From: Bradyrhizobium jicamae
Lineage (GTDB): Bacteria; Pseudomonadota; Alphaproteobacteria; Rhizobiales; Xanthobacteraceae
Reading direction: 5' to 3'
Assembly (NCBI RefSeq): GCF_018130215.1
Contig: NZ_JAFCKQ010000042.1
Span: 1-64,000 of the forward strand
Length of the DNA stretch: 64,000 bases
Position 1 is the first letter of the stretch; each line of letters begins with the position of its first letter. A program made the translations under genes and the position numbers. Positions 33,304 through 43,400 of the stretch are shown one piece after another. The notes below the pieces were generated by a model. That model was not told the origin of the DNA, made no database searches, and saw nothing but the letters and a program-made list of their open reading frames with translations.

Positions 33304-33567
33304 ATGGCAGCACCACGCGAAGGAAAGCGCGAAGCCAAGAAGGCGCCGGAAGCCAAGAAAGAGCGCAAGCATCTCACGCGGGAGAAGCGCGAAGAGGCCT
33401 CCCGGGTGGCGTACAGCATCTCGAAGAAATCTGAATCGCTCGGCGCGGCCGCCACGACGGTTTCAAAAACGTTTGGCGTCAGCTTCACGACCGCGCAGAG
33501 CTGGATCCGGCGCGGGCGGCATCTGGTCAACCAGGCCAAGAAGGCGAAAGAGACGTCGAAGCGCTGA
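33304..33567 (+). CDS. Lysine/arginine-rich 87-residue protein with a possible HTH
   Basis: From ATG 33304 the protein is 87 residues, very basic at both ends (MAAPREGKREAKKAPEAKKERKH and NQAKKAKETSKR). The centre, SISKKSESLGAAATTVSKTFGVSFTTAQSWIRRG, could form a helix-turn-helix in which FGVSFTTAQSWIRRG would be the recognition helix. A nucleoid- or RNA-associated role is possible. I do not recognise the family. Confidence 0.55.
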   Translation: MAAPREGKREAKKAPEAKKERKHLTREKREEASRVAYSISKKSESLGAAATTVSKTFGVSFTTAQSWIRRGRHLVNQAKKAKETSKR

Positions 33568-33871
33568 TTGGCGCGCAGCGGCAAGCAATTCCCCAACGAT
33601 CTCCGGCCCATGGCGATCAGTACACGCCGTGTTCTGATGGTCGGCGGTCTGACCAGCTATTTCCAAAGCGTTTTCAAGCGAAAGCTCGTAGGACCTGAAC
33701 AGCGCAGCGGCTGACGACAGACGCGTCTTCCTTCCATTTCGCCGCGCCTTGGAACGTCGACCGAGATACGTATCCGGGATCCTGCTTCGAACAATTCGGT
33801 CATCTGCGTGAAATGTCGCGCTGCGACACTCCGCCGCGCGACACACCAAAATGTCCGGAGGGTTCACACCA
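33568..33871. other. Intergenic region upstream of the phosphodiesterase-like gene
   Basis: About 300 bases with no supported gene. It holds the ribosome site GGAGGG at about 33856-33861 for the next gene; no clear promoter or repeat was recognised. Confidence 0.4.
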
Positions 33872-35464
33872 ATGACTTTTAAGGAAATAATTCTGGGGCT
33901 GCTGACTGGCACAGCCCTTAGCGTCACCGCACAGGCGGCCGACATCGATCGTGTCCTGCTCATCAGCGTTGACGGACTGCACGCGCTCGACGTCGCGCGC
34001 TATGTCGAAGGGCACCCGAATTCTGCCCTGGCCGAATTGTCCCGTCATGGCATCACCTACAGCAACGCCCGCACGCCGGCCAACTCCGACTCGTTTCCCG
34101 GGTTGCTGGCCCTGGTGACCGGCGGATCGCCGATCACCCACGGCCTGTTCTATGACGTGAGCTATGACCGGACCCTCTATGATCCCGGCAACACGACGTG
34201 CCGGGGCAAGGCCGGCAACATGATGGTGTTCGACGAGAGCATCGACAAGTACAACAGCCAAAACGTCTCCCAGAACGTGATCGACCCGGCGAAGCTTCCG
34301 CGCGGCCGCAACCAGTTTGGCCAGTGCGTCGCGGTCTATCCCCACAATGCGATCCGCAGCAACACGATCTTCGAGGTCGTCAAGAGCAAGGGCGGCCGCA
34401 CGGCGTGGGCGGACAAGCATCCGGCCTATGATCTCGTCAACGGTCCGTCGGGCAAGGGCGTCGATGATCTCTACACGCCGGAAATCACCAATGTGAACGG
34501 TTTCGACGCCACGGTCAGCGTTGATTGCACGGTCGCGAATGATCAGTTGAAGGTCGCCGCCATCCTGAAGGAAATCGGCGGTTTCACGCATGATGGCACG
34601 CCGGTCGGCGGCGCGCCCAAATTGTTCGGCATGAACTTCCAGGCCGTGAGCGTCGGGCAAAAGGTATCCAAGGATAACTCGGACGGCAGCTGCGGGCAGA
34701 GCACCCACACCGGCCAGCCCGGCGGCTACACCGACGGCTCCGGAACGCCTTCTGCGGTGCTTGCCTTCGGGCTGCAGAAGACCGACGAAGCTCTGGCCAG
34801 CATGATCCAGGCGCTCAAGAGTCGGGGCTTGTATGAGTCAACGCTGTTAATCGTGGGCGCCAAGCACGGCCAGTCGCCGATCAACCCGGCCAAGGTCAAC
34901 AAGCCGGGCCATTTCGCCGATCTCGTCGCCGCGCTGCCGGACTCCGGAACGAACCCGGGTGCGCAGGCCATCGCCGCGGCCAATGCGTGCTCCACGGGGG
35001 CGTGCGGTTTCGTGCAGGACGACGATATCGCACTGATCTGGCTGCAGGACCAATCGCAGGCCAAGGCCGCGATCGACTATCTGAACACCAATGCCAAGGC
35101 CCTGTTCATCGACGAGGTCATCGGCGGCGATGAACTGAAGCTCAAGTTCAACGATCCGGCACAAGACAGCCGCACGCCCGATATCATCGTGCAGCCCGTC
35201 TACGGCACCATCTACACCTCATCGACCAAGAAGAACGCCGAGCACGGCGGATTCAGCTTTGGCGACACCAACGTCGCATTGATTGTTTCCAATCCTGTCT
35301 TGCCGGCCGTCACGTTGAAGACCCCGGTCGCGACGTCGCAGGTCGCACCGACGATCCTGCGGGCGCTCAACATCGAACCGGAAGCGCTGAATTCCGTGCG
35401 CGTCGAGCGTACGGCAGTGCTGCCGGGTCTGTGGGACAATCATCGAGAGGGGCACTGGGACTGA
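33872..35464 (+). CDS. Secreted alkaline phosphatase-superfamily (nucleotide pyrophosphatase/phosphodiesterase-like) protein
   Basis: ATG 33872 gives 530 residues with a Sec signal peptide (MTFKEIILGLLTGTALSVTAQA). The mature part opens ADIDRVLLISVDGLHALD, where Asp is a metal ligand. NARTPANSDSFPGLLALVTGG contains the family nucleophile region and GSPITHGLFYDVSYD the next strand. Later GAKHGQSPINP and KKNAEHGGFSFGDTNVALIV supply metal-binding His/Asp. It probably hydrolyses a phosphoester in the periplasm. The in-frame start at 33851 lacks a ribosome site. A strong terminator follows. Confidence 0.82.
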   Translation: MTFKEIILGLLTGTALSVTAQAADIDRVLLISVDGLHALDVARYVEGHPNSALAELSRHGITYSNARTPANSDSFPGLLALVTGGSPITHGLFYDVSYDRTLYDPGNTTCRGKAGNMMVFDESIDKYNSQNVSQNVIDPAKLPRGRNQFGQCVAVYPHNAIRSNTIFEVVKSKGGRTAWADKHPAYDLVNGPSGKGVDDLYTPEITNVNGFDATVSVDCTVANDQLKVAAILKEIGGFTHDGTPVGGAPKLFGMNFQAVSVGQKVSKDNSDGSCGQSTHTGQPGGYTDGSGTPSAVLAFGLQKTDEALASMIQALKSRGLYESTLLIVGAKHGQSPINPAKVNKPGHFADLVAALPDSGTNPGAQAIAAANACSTGACGFVQDDDIALIWLQDQSQAKAAIDYLNTNAKALFIDEVIGGDELKLKFNDPAQDSRTPDIIVQPVYGTIYTSSTKKNAEHGGFSFGDTNVALIVSNPVLPAVTLKTPVATSQVAPTILRALNIEPEALNSVRVERTAVLPGLWDNHREGHWD

Positions 35465-35486
35465 ATGCCGCGACCCTGACGGTTGC

Positions 35487-35518
35487 AGCCGAGGGGTCTT
35501 GCGGCCCCTCGGCTTTTT
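35487..35518 (+). terminator. Rho-independent terminator after the phosphodiesterase-like gene
   Basis: A perfect 10-base stem AGCCGAGGGG/CCCCTCGGCT with an 8-base loop is followed by a T run, 23 bases after the stop codon. Confidence 0.9.
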
Positions 35519-35525
35519 CCTTGCT

Positions 35526-36170
35526 TTAGTGACTGCGCTCGCGCCGTGGAGGCGCCATCGCGGATACCACCTTGTTCGATGGCGCTGGCGCGACGCCGTT
35601 GGCCTGCGGCGCGGCTCCGGGCTGCGGCATTGCGAGCGTGACGCTCTGTTGATCGTTTTGCAGGATCGCTGCGCGGCCTTGAATCGATCCGAGCATCCAG
35701 CCCTGGTAATAGTCGCCCGCCCGCAGCCGAAACGCCGCCTTGGTCGAGGGATCGAGGAATATCCCAAAGCTTTCGCCGCCGGCTGCAACCGTGCCGACCA
35801 GGGTGAACTGTGGAGTTTCGGGCTCTTTAGGCTTCAGTGCAGGGGCGGGCTTCGGGACCGGGGCCGTCGCGATCGCTGGGACCGGCGGCCGGCGCGATGC
35901 CGAGAAGATCGGCCGCTCGCGCGTGCCGGACAAAGCGGTGAGCGTAGTTGCCCACAGCGGATTGCCGCTCGGTGTTTGCGCCTCGCCTGGCACGGCAGTG
36001 GCCCGAGGTTTGACGGCTTCATACGGTGCGACAGAATGGTCGGGCACGGCAAGCGCTGCCGGCGATACGATCTCGATCGCGTCGTCGGACGGTGCATCGG
36101 AGAAAGTCAGCGCCATGGCCCCGTCCGGGCACAGCGCCAGAACCATGATCCCCATCGTCAACCGCCGCAT
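35526..36170 (-). CDS. GspC/PulC homology-region protein (type II secretion-like), orphan
   Basis: ATG 36170 lies five bases after GGAGGG, giving 214 residues (ATGs at 36173 and 36206 also exist). A signal or anchor near the N-terminus (MGIMVLALCPDGAMA) precedes a Pro/Ala-rich linker. NPLWATTLTALSGTRERPIFSASRRPP and TPQFTLVGTVAAGGESFGIFLDPSTKAAFRLRAGD (read in pieces) resemble the inner-membrane GspC/PilP homology region. No other secretion gene is nearby, so it may act in another envelope system. The function is tentative. Confidence 0.55.
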   Translation of the reverse strand: MRRLTMGIMVLALCPDGAMALTFSDAPSDDAIEIVSPAALAVPDHSVAPYEAVKPRATAVPGEAQTPSGNPLWATTLTALSGTRERPIFSASRRPPVPAIATAPVPKPAPALKPKEPETPQFTLVGTVAAGGESFGIFLDPSTKAAFRLRAGDYYQGWMLGSIQGRAAILQNDQQSVTLAMPQPGAAPQANGVAPAPSNKVVSAMAPPRRERSH

Positions 36171-36442
36171 CATTGCCCTCCGCTCCCGGTTATTGAGCCG
36201 GACCATGACATCTGTACGAAATCGCGGAAGCTGCGCTTTCCACGGAAGGCAACCTGTCGTTCGGTCCGGTCGGAACGAATTCGGCGTCCGTACGACTTTG
36301 GTTTAATCAGTGAGGTCATGCCATTGTCGCGTTTCCGCGCCGCAACTTCCGTGTTAAAGGGCCCGACGAGAGCGCCCCGGTCGCCCAGCCGGAGGAGATG
36401 CTTGCGGACACCGGGAAACGCCCCTCAAGGAGAAGCCTTACG

Positions 36443-37531
36443 ATGAAGCGTCGTGATTTTTTGAAAGTTTCTGCGGCAGGTGCTGCCGCGACGGCTGTCG
36501 CCTCGCCGGCGATCGCGCAGTCGTCGCCCGAGATCAAGTGGCGCATGACGTCGAGCTTCCCGAAGTCGCTTGACACCATCTATGGCGGTGCGGACCAGGT
36601 TGCGAAATACGTCGCCGAAATGACCGACAACAAGTTTCAGATCCAGGTGTTCGCGGCTGGCGAAATCGTGCCCGGCCTGCAGGCGCTGGACGCGACCTCG
36701 AACGGCACCGTCGAGATGTCGCACACAGTCTCCTACTATTATGTCGGCAAGGATCCGACCTTCGCGATCTACTCGTCGGTGCCGTTCGGCCTCAACGCGC
36801 GGATGCAGAATTCCTGGTGGTATCAGGGCGGCGGCATGGAGCTCGGCAACGAGTTCTTCAAGAAGTTTGGCGTGATCGGCTTCCCCTGCGGCAACACCGG
36901 CACCCAGATGGGCGGCTGGTTCCGCAAGGAGATCAAGACCGTTGCCGATCTCTCCGGTCTCAAGTTCCGCATCGGCGGCATCGCCGGCCAGGTCCTGCAG
37001 AAGGTCGGCGTTGTGCCGCAGCAGCTCGCCGGCGGCGACATCTATCCGGCGCTGGAGAAGGGCACCATCGACGCGGCGGAGTGGGTCGGCCCCTATGACG
37101 ACGAGAAGCTCGGCTTCCAGAAGGTCGCGAAGTACTACTACTATCCGGGCTTCTGGGAAGGCGGCCCGACCGTGCACGCCTACTGCAATCTCGAGAAGTG
37201 GAATGCGCTGCCGAAGAGCTATCAGGCGATCCTGACCAACGCGACGGCCAACGCCAACTCCTGGATGGCCGCGCGCTACGACATGCAGAATCCGTCGGCA
37301 CTGAAGCGCCTCGTCGCCGGCGGCACGCAGCTGCGTCCGTTCACCAACGAGGTGCTCGAGGCCTGCCTTAAGGCGACCAACGAGCTGTGGGCCGAAATCT
37401 CGGCCAAGAACGCCGATTTCAAGAAGTCGATCGATGCCATGCAGGCCTATCGATCCGACCAGTATCTGTGGTGGCAGGTCGCCGAATACACCTTCGACAG
37501 CTTCATGATCCGCTCGCGCACCCGCGGCTGA
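36443..37531 (+). CDS. TRAP transporter binding protein, TakP-like (first of a tandem pair)
   Basis: ATG 36443 gives 362 residues with a twin-arginine signal (MKRRDFLKVSAAG ... SPAIAQ). The mature protein (SPEIKWRMTSSFPKSLDTIYGGADQ) is of the DctP family, TakP-like group, which binds 2-oxo acids or related carboxylates. Conserved features include QMGGWFRKEI, GLKFRIGGIAGQVL with the carboxylate-binding Arg, and AAEWVGPYDD. It is well over half identical by eye to the protein at 37743. No permease adjoins; DctQM-like genes lie at 47.4-49.5 kb. Confidence 0.92.
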   Translation: MKRRDFLKVSAAGAAATAVASPAIAQSSPEIKWRMTSSFPKSLDTIYGGADQVAKYVAEMTDNKFQIQVFAAGEIVPGLQALDATSNGTVEMSHTVSYYYVGKDPTFAIYSSVPFGLNARMQNSWWYQGGGMELGNEFFKKFGVIGFPCGNTGTQMGGWFRKEIKTVADLSGLKFRIGGIAGQVLQKVGVVPQQLAGGDIYPALEKGTIDAAEWVGPYDDEKLGFQKVAKYYYYPGFWEGGPTVHAYCNLEKWNALPKSYQAILTNATANANSWMAARYDMQNPSALKRLVAGGTQLRPFTNEVLEACLKATNELWAEISAKNADFKKSIDAMQAYRSDQYLWWQVAEYTFDSFMIRSRTRG

Positions 37532-37557
37532 TCGTCGTCGGGAGATTCGACTTAAGT

Positions 37558-37589
37558 AGCCCGGCCTTCGTCAGAAGGCCGGGCTTTTT
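37558..37589 (+). terminator. Rho-independent terminator between the TRAP binding-protein genes
   Basis: An 11-base perfect stem AGCCCGGCCTT/AAGGCCGGGCT with loop CGTCAG is followed by TTTT, 26 bases after the first gene's stop. It separates the paralogs into independent transcripts or attenuates the second. Confidence 0.93.
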
Positions 37590-37742
37590 GCGTCTGGCGT
37601 TCGGGCAGGGGATGTTCCATGCTCGCGCCCAAGCCTCGCTACGAAGGCACCGCTCGATCGCCAAGTGATCGTGACGGCCAAGAAAACCGGGCGCGATTTC
37701 AAATCGATCGACGCTCCGCCACACAACCCAAGGGCAGGACAC

Positions 37743-38831
37743 ATGAAGCGAAGAGATTTCATCAAGGTTACCGGTTTAGGCGTCGCAGGTGCGGCGACGG
37801 TCGCGGCGCCAGCCATCGCCCAATCGATGCCCGAGCTCAAATGGCGCATGACGACGAGCTGGCCGAAGTCGCTCGACACGCTCCATGGCGGTGCCGAACT
37901 GATGGCGAAGGCGGTCGGCGAGGCGACCGACAACAAGTTCCAGATCCAGACCTTCGCCGCCGGCGAGATCGTCCCGGGCCTGCAGGTGCTCGATGCCGTG
38001 CAGAACGGCACCGTCGAGATGGGGCACACCGCGTCCTACTACTACTTCGGCAAGGACCCGACCTTCACCTTCGGTTCGTCGGTGCCGTTCGGACCGGACA
38101 TGCGCCTCAACCAGGCCTGGTACATGCTTGGCGGCGGCAAGGACCTGCTCAACGACTTCTACAAGGGCTACAACGTCACCTCGCTGTTGGCCGGCAACAC
38201 CGGCTGCCAGATGGGCGGCTGGTTCCGCAAGGAGATCAACACCGTCGACGATCTGAAGGGCCTCAAATTCCGCATCGGCGGCTTTGCCGGCCGCGTGATG
38301 CAGAAGCTCGGCTGCGTGCCGCAGCAGCTCGCCGGCGGCGACATCTATCCGGCGCTCGAGAAGGGCACGATCGATGCGGCGGAGTGGGTCGGTCCCTACG
38401 ACGACGAGAAGCTCGGCCTCTACAAGGTCGCGCCCCACTACTATTATCCAGGCTGGTGGGAAGGCGGGCCGATGCTGCTCGCGATGATCAATCTCGACAA
38501 GTGGAACGCCCTGCCGAAATACTATCAGAGCGTCCTCGAGCAGGCCGGCCACCTCGCCAACAACTGGATGATGGCGAAATACGATGCGGTGAATCCGACG
38601 GCGTTGAAGAAGCTGCTCGCCGGCGGCGCCAAGCTGCACGGATTTTCGCCGCCGATCATGGAAGCAAGCTTCAAGGCGGCGCGGGAGCTGCACGCCGAAG
38701 TCGCGGCCGGCAACGCCAACTTCAAGAGGGTGCTGGACTCGCTGACCGCGTTTTCCAGCAGCGGGTACCAGTGGTTCCAGGTAGCCGAGGTCGGCTACGA
38801 CAACTTCATGGCACGTCACGCGCAGAGCTGA
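37743..38831 (+). CDS. TRAP transporter binding protein, TakP-like (second of the pair)
   Basis: ATG 37743 gives 362 residues, exactly the length of its upstream paralog. It has a TAT signal MKRRDFIKVTGLG and the same blocks: QMGGWFRKEI, GLKFRIGGFAGRVM, AAEWVGPYDD. Differences cluster around the pocket (GNTGCQ for GNTGTQ, GGPMLLAMINL for GGPTVHAYCNL), so the two probably recognise different carboxylates. A terminator follows. The gene most likely arose by tandem duplication. Confidence 0.92.
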   Translation: MKRRDFIKVTGLGVAGAATVAAPAIAQSMPELKWRMTTSWPKSLDTLHGGAELMAKAVGEATDNKFQIQTFAAGEIVPGLQVLDAVQNGTVEMGHTASYYYFGKDPTFTFGSSVPFGPDMRLNQAWYMLGGGKDLLNDFYKGYNVTSLLAGNTGCQMGGWFRKEINTVDDLKGLKFRIGGFAGRVMQKLGCVPQQLAGGDIYPALEKGTIDAAEWVGPYDDEKLGLYKVAPHYYYPGWWEGGPMLLAMINLDKWNALPKYYQSVLEQAGHLANNWMMAKYDAVNPTALKKLLAGGAKLHGFSPPIMEASFKAARELHAEVAAGNANFKRVLDSLTAFSSSGYQWFQVAEVGYDNFMARHAQS

Positions 38832-38858
38832 CCGCGCCTGCTTCGCCGCAACACCAAG

Positions 38859-38885
38859 GCCCCGGAGCTAAGGCGCCGGGGCTTT
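38859..38885 (+). terminator. Probable terminator after the second TRAP binding-protein gene
   Basis: GCCCCGG/CCGGGGC (7-base stem, 10-base loop) is followed by TTTA, 28 bases after the stop. The convergent efflux operon ends at 38898. Confidence 0.65.
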
Positions 38886-38897
38886 ATGCCGACCCGG

Positions 38898-40436
38898 TCA
38901 CTTCGACGCGACGCGGCTCTCGAACACGCAGCTCCGCCAGTCGCTGGTCGGACAATCGGTCGGCCAGCCGCCGCCGAGCGCCAGGAACAGTGCCGCGGTG
39001 TCGGACAGCCGCGTCGCCACCGCCTGCACGCGGGTGATCGCAGCATTGAGATAGACCTGCTGCGCGTTGAGTACGATGACCTGGTTGACCTGGCCGAGCA
39101 CGAGCTGCTTCTGGATGATATCGAGGCTGGCCTTCGCGGCGTTTTCGGCCTTGATCGCGGCCTGCACGGCGCGGGCGTCGGCCTGCAGGCTGCGCACTGC
39201 GTCGGCGACGTTCTGGAACGCGGTGATCACGGTCTGGCGATACAGGGCGTTGGCCTGGTCGAGCGCGGCCTCGGCGGCCTTCTGCTTGTGGTACAGCGTG
39301 AAGCCGTCGAACACGGACTGGGTCGCGCTGCCGGCGACCGTGTAGAACAGCGTGCCCGGCGTGAACAGCTGGGAGAAGTTGAAGGCGGTGCTGCCCGCAT
39401 TGGCCGAGATCAGGAAGTTGGGCAGCCTGGCGGCGATCGCGACGCCGACCAGAGCACTCGCCGAGTGCAGGCTCGCCTCGGCCGCCCGCACGTCGGGACG
39501 CTGCGCAACCATGGTGCTCGGCAGGGTGACCGGCAGATTGGCAGGCAGCGTGAGGCGCTCCAGGTCGAACTTCTGCAGGATCGCGTCGGCGGAAAATTGT
39601 CCGGCCAGCGCGGTGAGGAGGTCGCGCTGGATCGCGAGCTGCTTCTGCAACGGCGGCAGGGTCTGCTCGGACTGGGCCAGCGCGGCCTCCTGCGCCAGCA
39701 CGTCGACCTGCGCCGCCTGGCCCGCATTGAACTGGTTCTTCAGGATTCCGAGGATGTCGCGCTCGATCTTGATGATGCGCTCGGTGGCCGCGATCTGGCC
39801 ACGCAGCGAGGCCTCCTGGATCGCCGCCGTCACAACGTTGGCGGTGAGCGCCAGATAGGCTGCCTCGAGCTGGAACTGGGCCTGCTCGGTGATGGCGTCG
39901 AGGCTCTCGACGTTGCGGATGTTCTCGCCCCAGACATCGGGCACGAAGCTGATATTGAGTTGCGCGGTGTGCAGCGAATATTCGGATTGCGTCGTATTGC
40001 CGGGGCCCGACACGTCGTTGGAGACCAGCTGTCGGGAGGGAGAATAGTTGGCCCCGACCTGTGGAAAGAACAGCCCGCGCTGCGCCAGCGCGTTGAAGTT
40101 CGCCACCTTGATCGCCGCCTCGGCGGACTGCAGCGACGGATTGCGCTCGACCGACATCCGGATCAGCTCGTTGAGCGGCGCGGATCGAAAGGCGGCCCAC
40201 CAGCGCGTCGGGATGTCGCCGCCGTTGACGAAGCGCTGCCCCGCCACGCGCGGGCCGGCCGGATCGGAACCGGGCGATTGCAGCTTCTCCGGCGTGTAGC
40301 GGGCGACATCGGGGGCCGGCGGCGACGAGAAATTGGGGCCGACGGCGCAGCTCGCAAGCACGAGCGCGCTCGCACCCACGGCCAGCCCGCGGAGCGCGGC
40401 TGCGTGAAGAGGCTTTTTTGCGCGGAAGGCGTGCAT
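38898..40436 (-). CDS. RND efflux outer-membrane lipoprotein channel (OprM/NodT family)
   Basis: This 512-residue protein has a lipobox (LVLASCAVGP, Cys30) and two TolC-type repeats of beta-barrel and long alpha-helical hairpins (VERNPSLQSAEAAIKVAN; ALDQANALYRQTVITAFQNVADAV). It forms the outer-membrane exit duct for the RND pump encoded 13 bases upstream on the same strand. The order adaptor, pump, channel (44952 to 38898) is that of a complete tripartite operon. Confidence 0.92.
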   Translation of the reverse strand: MHAFRAKKPLHAAALRGLAVGASALVLASCAVGPNFSSPPAPDVARYTPEKLQSPGSDPAGPRVAGQRFVNGGDIPTRWWAAFRSAPLNELIRMSVERNPSLQSAEAAIKVANFNALAQRGLFFPQVGANYSPSRQLVSNDVSGPGNTTQSEYSLHTAQLNISFVPDVWGENIRNVESLDAITEQAQFQLEAAYLALTANVVTAAIQEASLRGQIAATERIIKIERDILGILKNQFNAGQAAQVDVLAQEAALAQSEQTLPPLQKQLAIQRDLLTALAGQFSADAILQKFDLERLTLPANLPVTLPSTMVAQRPDVRAAEASLHSASALVGVAIAARLPNFLISANAGSTAFNFSQLFTPGTLFYTVAGSATQSVFDGFTLYHKQKAAEAALDQANALYRQTVITAFQNVADAVRSLQADARAVQAAIKAENAAKASLDIIQKQLVLGQVNQVIVLNAQQVYLNAAITRVQAVATRLSDTAALFLALGGGWPTDCPTSDWRSCVFESRVASK

Positions 40437-40449
40437 TTACGGGGCGCCT

Positions 40450-43400
40450 CTAATGCGCTGCTTCGGGCGGTGCGGCGGCAGGCGTCTCACTGTGAGAGGC
40501 TGTACGCTCGCGCGACAGGAATATCTTGCGCAGTGCCGGTGCGACGATCAGCAGGAGCAGCGGCCCGATGAACATGCCGCCGACCACGACCGTCGCGAGC
40601 GGCCGCTGCACCTGGCTACCGATACCATGCGACAGCGCCGCCGGGAACAGGCCGACCCCTGCGGAAAGGGCAGTCATCAACATCGGACGCATGCGCTGCT
40701 CGGCGCCGTTGAACACCGCTTCCGCGATGCTCAGCCCCGAGGCCCGCAGCTCGCGGAAATAGGTGATGTTGAGGATGCCGTCCATCACGGCGACGCCGAA
40801 CAGCGAGATGAAGCCGATCGCGGCCGAGATCGAGAAATCGAGGTCGGCGAGGTACAGCGCGATCAGGCCGCCGCCGACCGCGAAGGGAATGCCGGCCAGC
40901 GCCAGCAGGCTGTCGCGCAGCGAGTTGAACAGGCTGTAGAGCAGCACGAAGATCAGCAGCAGCGTCACGGGCACGACGATCATCAGCCGTGCCTTGGCTG
41001 CCTCGAGATTGTCGAACTCGCCCGACCAGATCATCCGGTAGCCGGTGGGCAACGGCACCGCCTCGGCGACGCGTGCCTGCGCTTCGGCCACCGTGCTGCC
41101 GAGATCGCGGCCGCGCACGCTGAACTTGATCGGGATGTAGCGCTGGCTGCGCTCGCGATAGATGAACGACGCGCCGGTATCGAGCGAGATGTCGGCGAGC
41201 TCGCTCAGGGGGATATAGGCGTTGGTGCCCGATGGCGTCGAATAGGCGACCTTGATCTCGCGCACGGTATCGATGCTCTGGCGGAATTTCGGATCGAGCC
41301 GCACCACGACGCCGAACTGCCGGTCGCCCTCCAGCACCGTCGTCGCACTGGTGCCGCCGAGCGCCGCCTGCACCACCGTGGTGACGTCACCGGTGTTGAG
41401 ACCGTAGCGCGCCGCCTTCTCGCGGTTGACCCGGATGTTGAGGTTGGGCTGCCCGACCAGGTGGAAGATCCCGAGGTCGGCGACGCCGCGGATCTTGGCC
41501 ATCTCCAGGGAGACCTTGGAGGCGAGCTCTTCGAGCACAGCGAGGTTCGGACCGATGATCTTGACCGAGTTCGCACCCTTGACGCCCGACAGGGCTTCCT
41601 CGACGTTGTCCTGGATATACTGCGAGAAGTTGAAGGTGACGCCGGGCAATTCCTCGTCGAATTCCTTCTGCAGCTCCTCGGTGAGCTTCTCCTTGGTCAG
41701 CCCCGGCGGCCATTCATCGAACGGCCTGATCGGCGCAAACAGCTCGACGTTCGAGAATGGCGAGGCGTCGCTGCCATTGTCGGGGCGGCCGTGCTGCGAC
41801 ACCACGGTGACGATCTCGGGATGGCGCAGCAGGATCTCACGCATCTTCCGGGTCGGTTCGGTGCCGGCTTCGAGCGAGATGGTCGGCGGCATCGAGGCGC
41901 GGATCCAGAAATTGCCTTCCTCGAGCGCGGGAAGGAATTCGCTGCCGAGCCGGCTCGCCGCCAGCGTGCTGATGCCGAGAAAGACGATGCCGGCCAGCAC
42001 CGCGATCTTCACATGGTCCTGCGTCCAGCGCAGAACCGGCGTGTAGGTCCTGCGCAGCCAGCGCACGATGACGGTTTCGGTTTCCTCGATGTGCCTGGGC
42101 AGCAGCAATGATGCCAGCACCGGCGTCACCGTGAACGTCGCCAGCAGCGCGCCGGCGAGCGCATAGCCGTAGGTCCGCGCCATCGGCCCGAAGATCTGGC
42201 CTTCGACGCCTTGCATGGTGAACAGCGGGACGAACGCGGTGACCGTGATGGCCGCGGTGAAGAACACGGCCTTGTCGACCTGCAATGCGCTGACGAAGAT
42301 CATGCGCAGCCGTTCGGTCCATCCGGGGGCCGGATGACCCTGCGACGCCGTGGGATCGGTTCCCCAATAGCCGTCCGAGAGGTTTTGCAGCAGGCGCGCT
42401 CGGCTCTCGGGAGTCGACTGGAAATTGCGGAAGATGTTTTCCATCATGATGACGGCTGAGTCGACGATGATGCCGAAATCGACGGCGCCGAGCGACAGCA
42501 GGTTGGCGTCCTCTCCCTGCAGCACCAGGATGATGATGGCGAAGAACAGCGCGAACGGGATGTTGGCGCTGACGATCAGCGCGCTGCGCAGGTCGCCCAG
42601 GAACACCCACTGGATCACGAACACCAGAAGGCAGCCGAACACCAGATTGTGCAGCACAGTGTGGGTGGTCACGCTAACCAGCGAGGTGCGGTCGTAATAG
42701 GGCACGATCTTGACGCCGGCGGGGAGGGTGCCGTCGCTGTTCATCTTGGCGACCTCCTCCTCGACCTTGGGTACGATGTCGTTGGTGTGCTGGGTGCGTC
42801 CCATCACGACGATCGCCGCAGCGACGTCGTCATCCCTGTCCTTTCCGGCGATGCCGAGACGCGGCACATAGCCGACCGAGACCTGGGCGACGTCCTTGAC
42901 CTGGACCGGCAGTCCGTTCGATTGCGTCAGGACGACGTTCTCGATGTCCTGGACCCTGTAGCCCTTGGTGACGTCGTCGTCGCCGCCGGAATTGATCAGA
43001 CCGATGCCGCGGATGTTGACGGATTGCTGGCCGATCGCGATCTCGCGGCCGCCGACATTGACGTTGGCGTTGCCGAGCGCGCTGATCAGCTGCGGCACGG
43101 TGATGTTGTAGGCCTCGAGCTTGGTGAGGTCGGCGTCGACGTTGAACTGCTTGGTGGTGCCGCCCCAGGAGTTGATCTGCACCACGCCCGGTATCGTCAT
43201 GAGCCGGCGGGTGACGACGTAGTCCTGCAACGTCCTCAGATTGGTCAGGCCGAAATTCGGCGGCCCGACGAGCTGGTAGCGGTAGATCTCGCCGACCAGG
43301 CTCGACTGCTGGATTTGCGGCACCTGGTTGCCCGGCAGCTGGACGTTCTGCGTGAGCATGTTGGTGGCTTGCGAGAGCGCGAAGTAATAGTCCACGCCGT

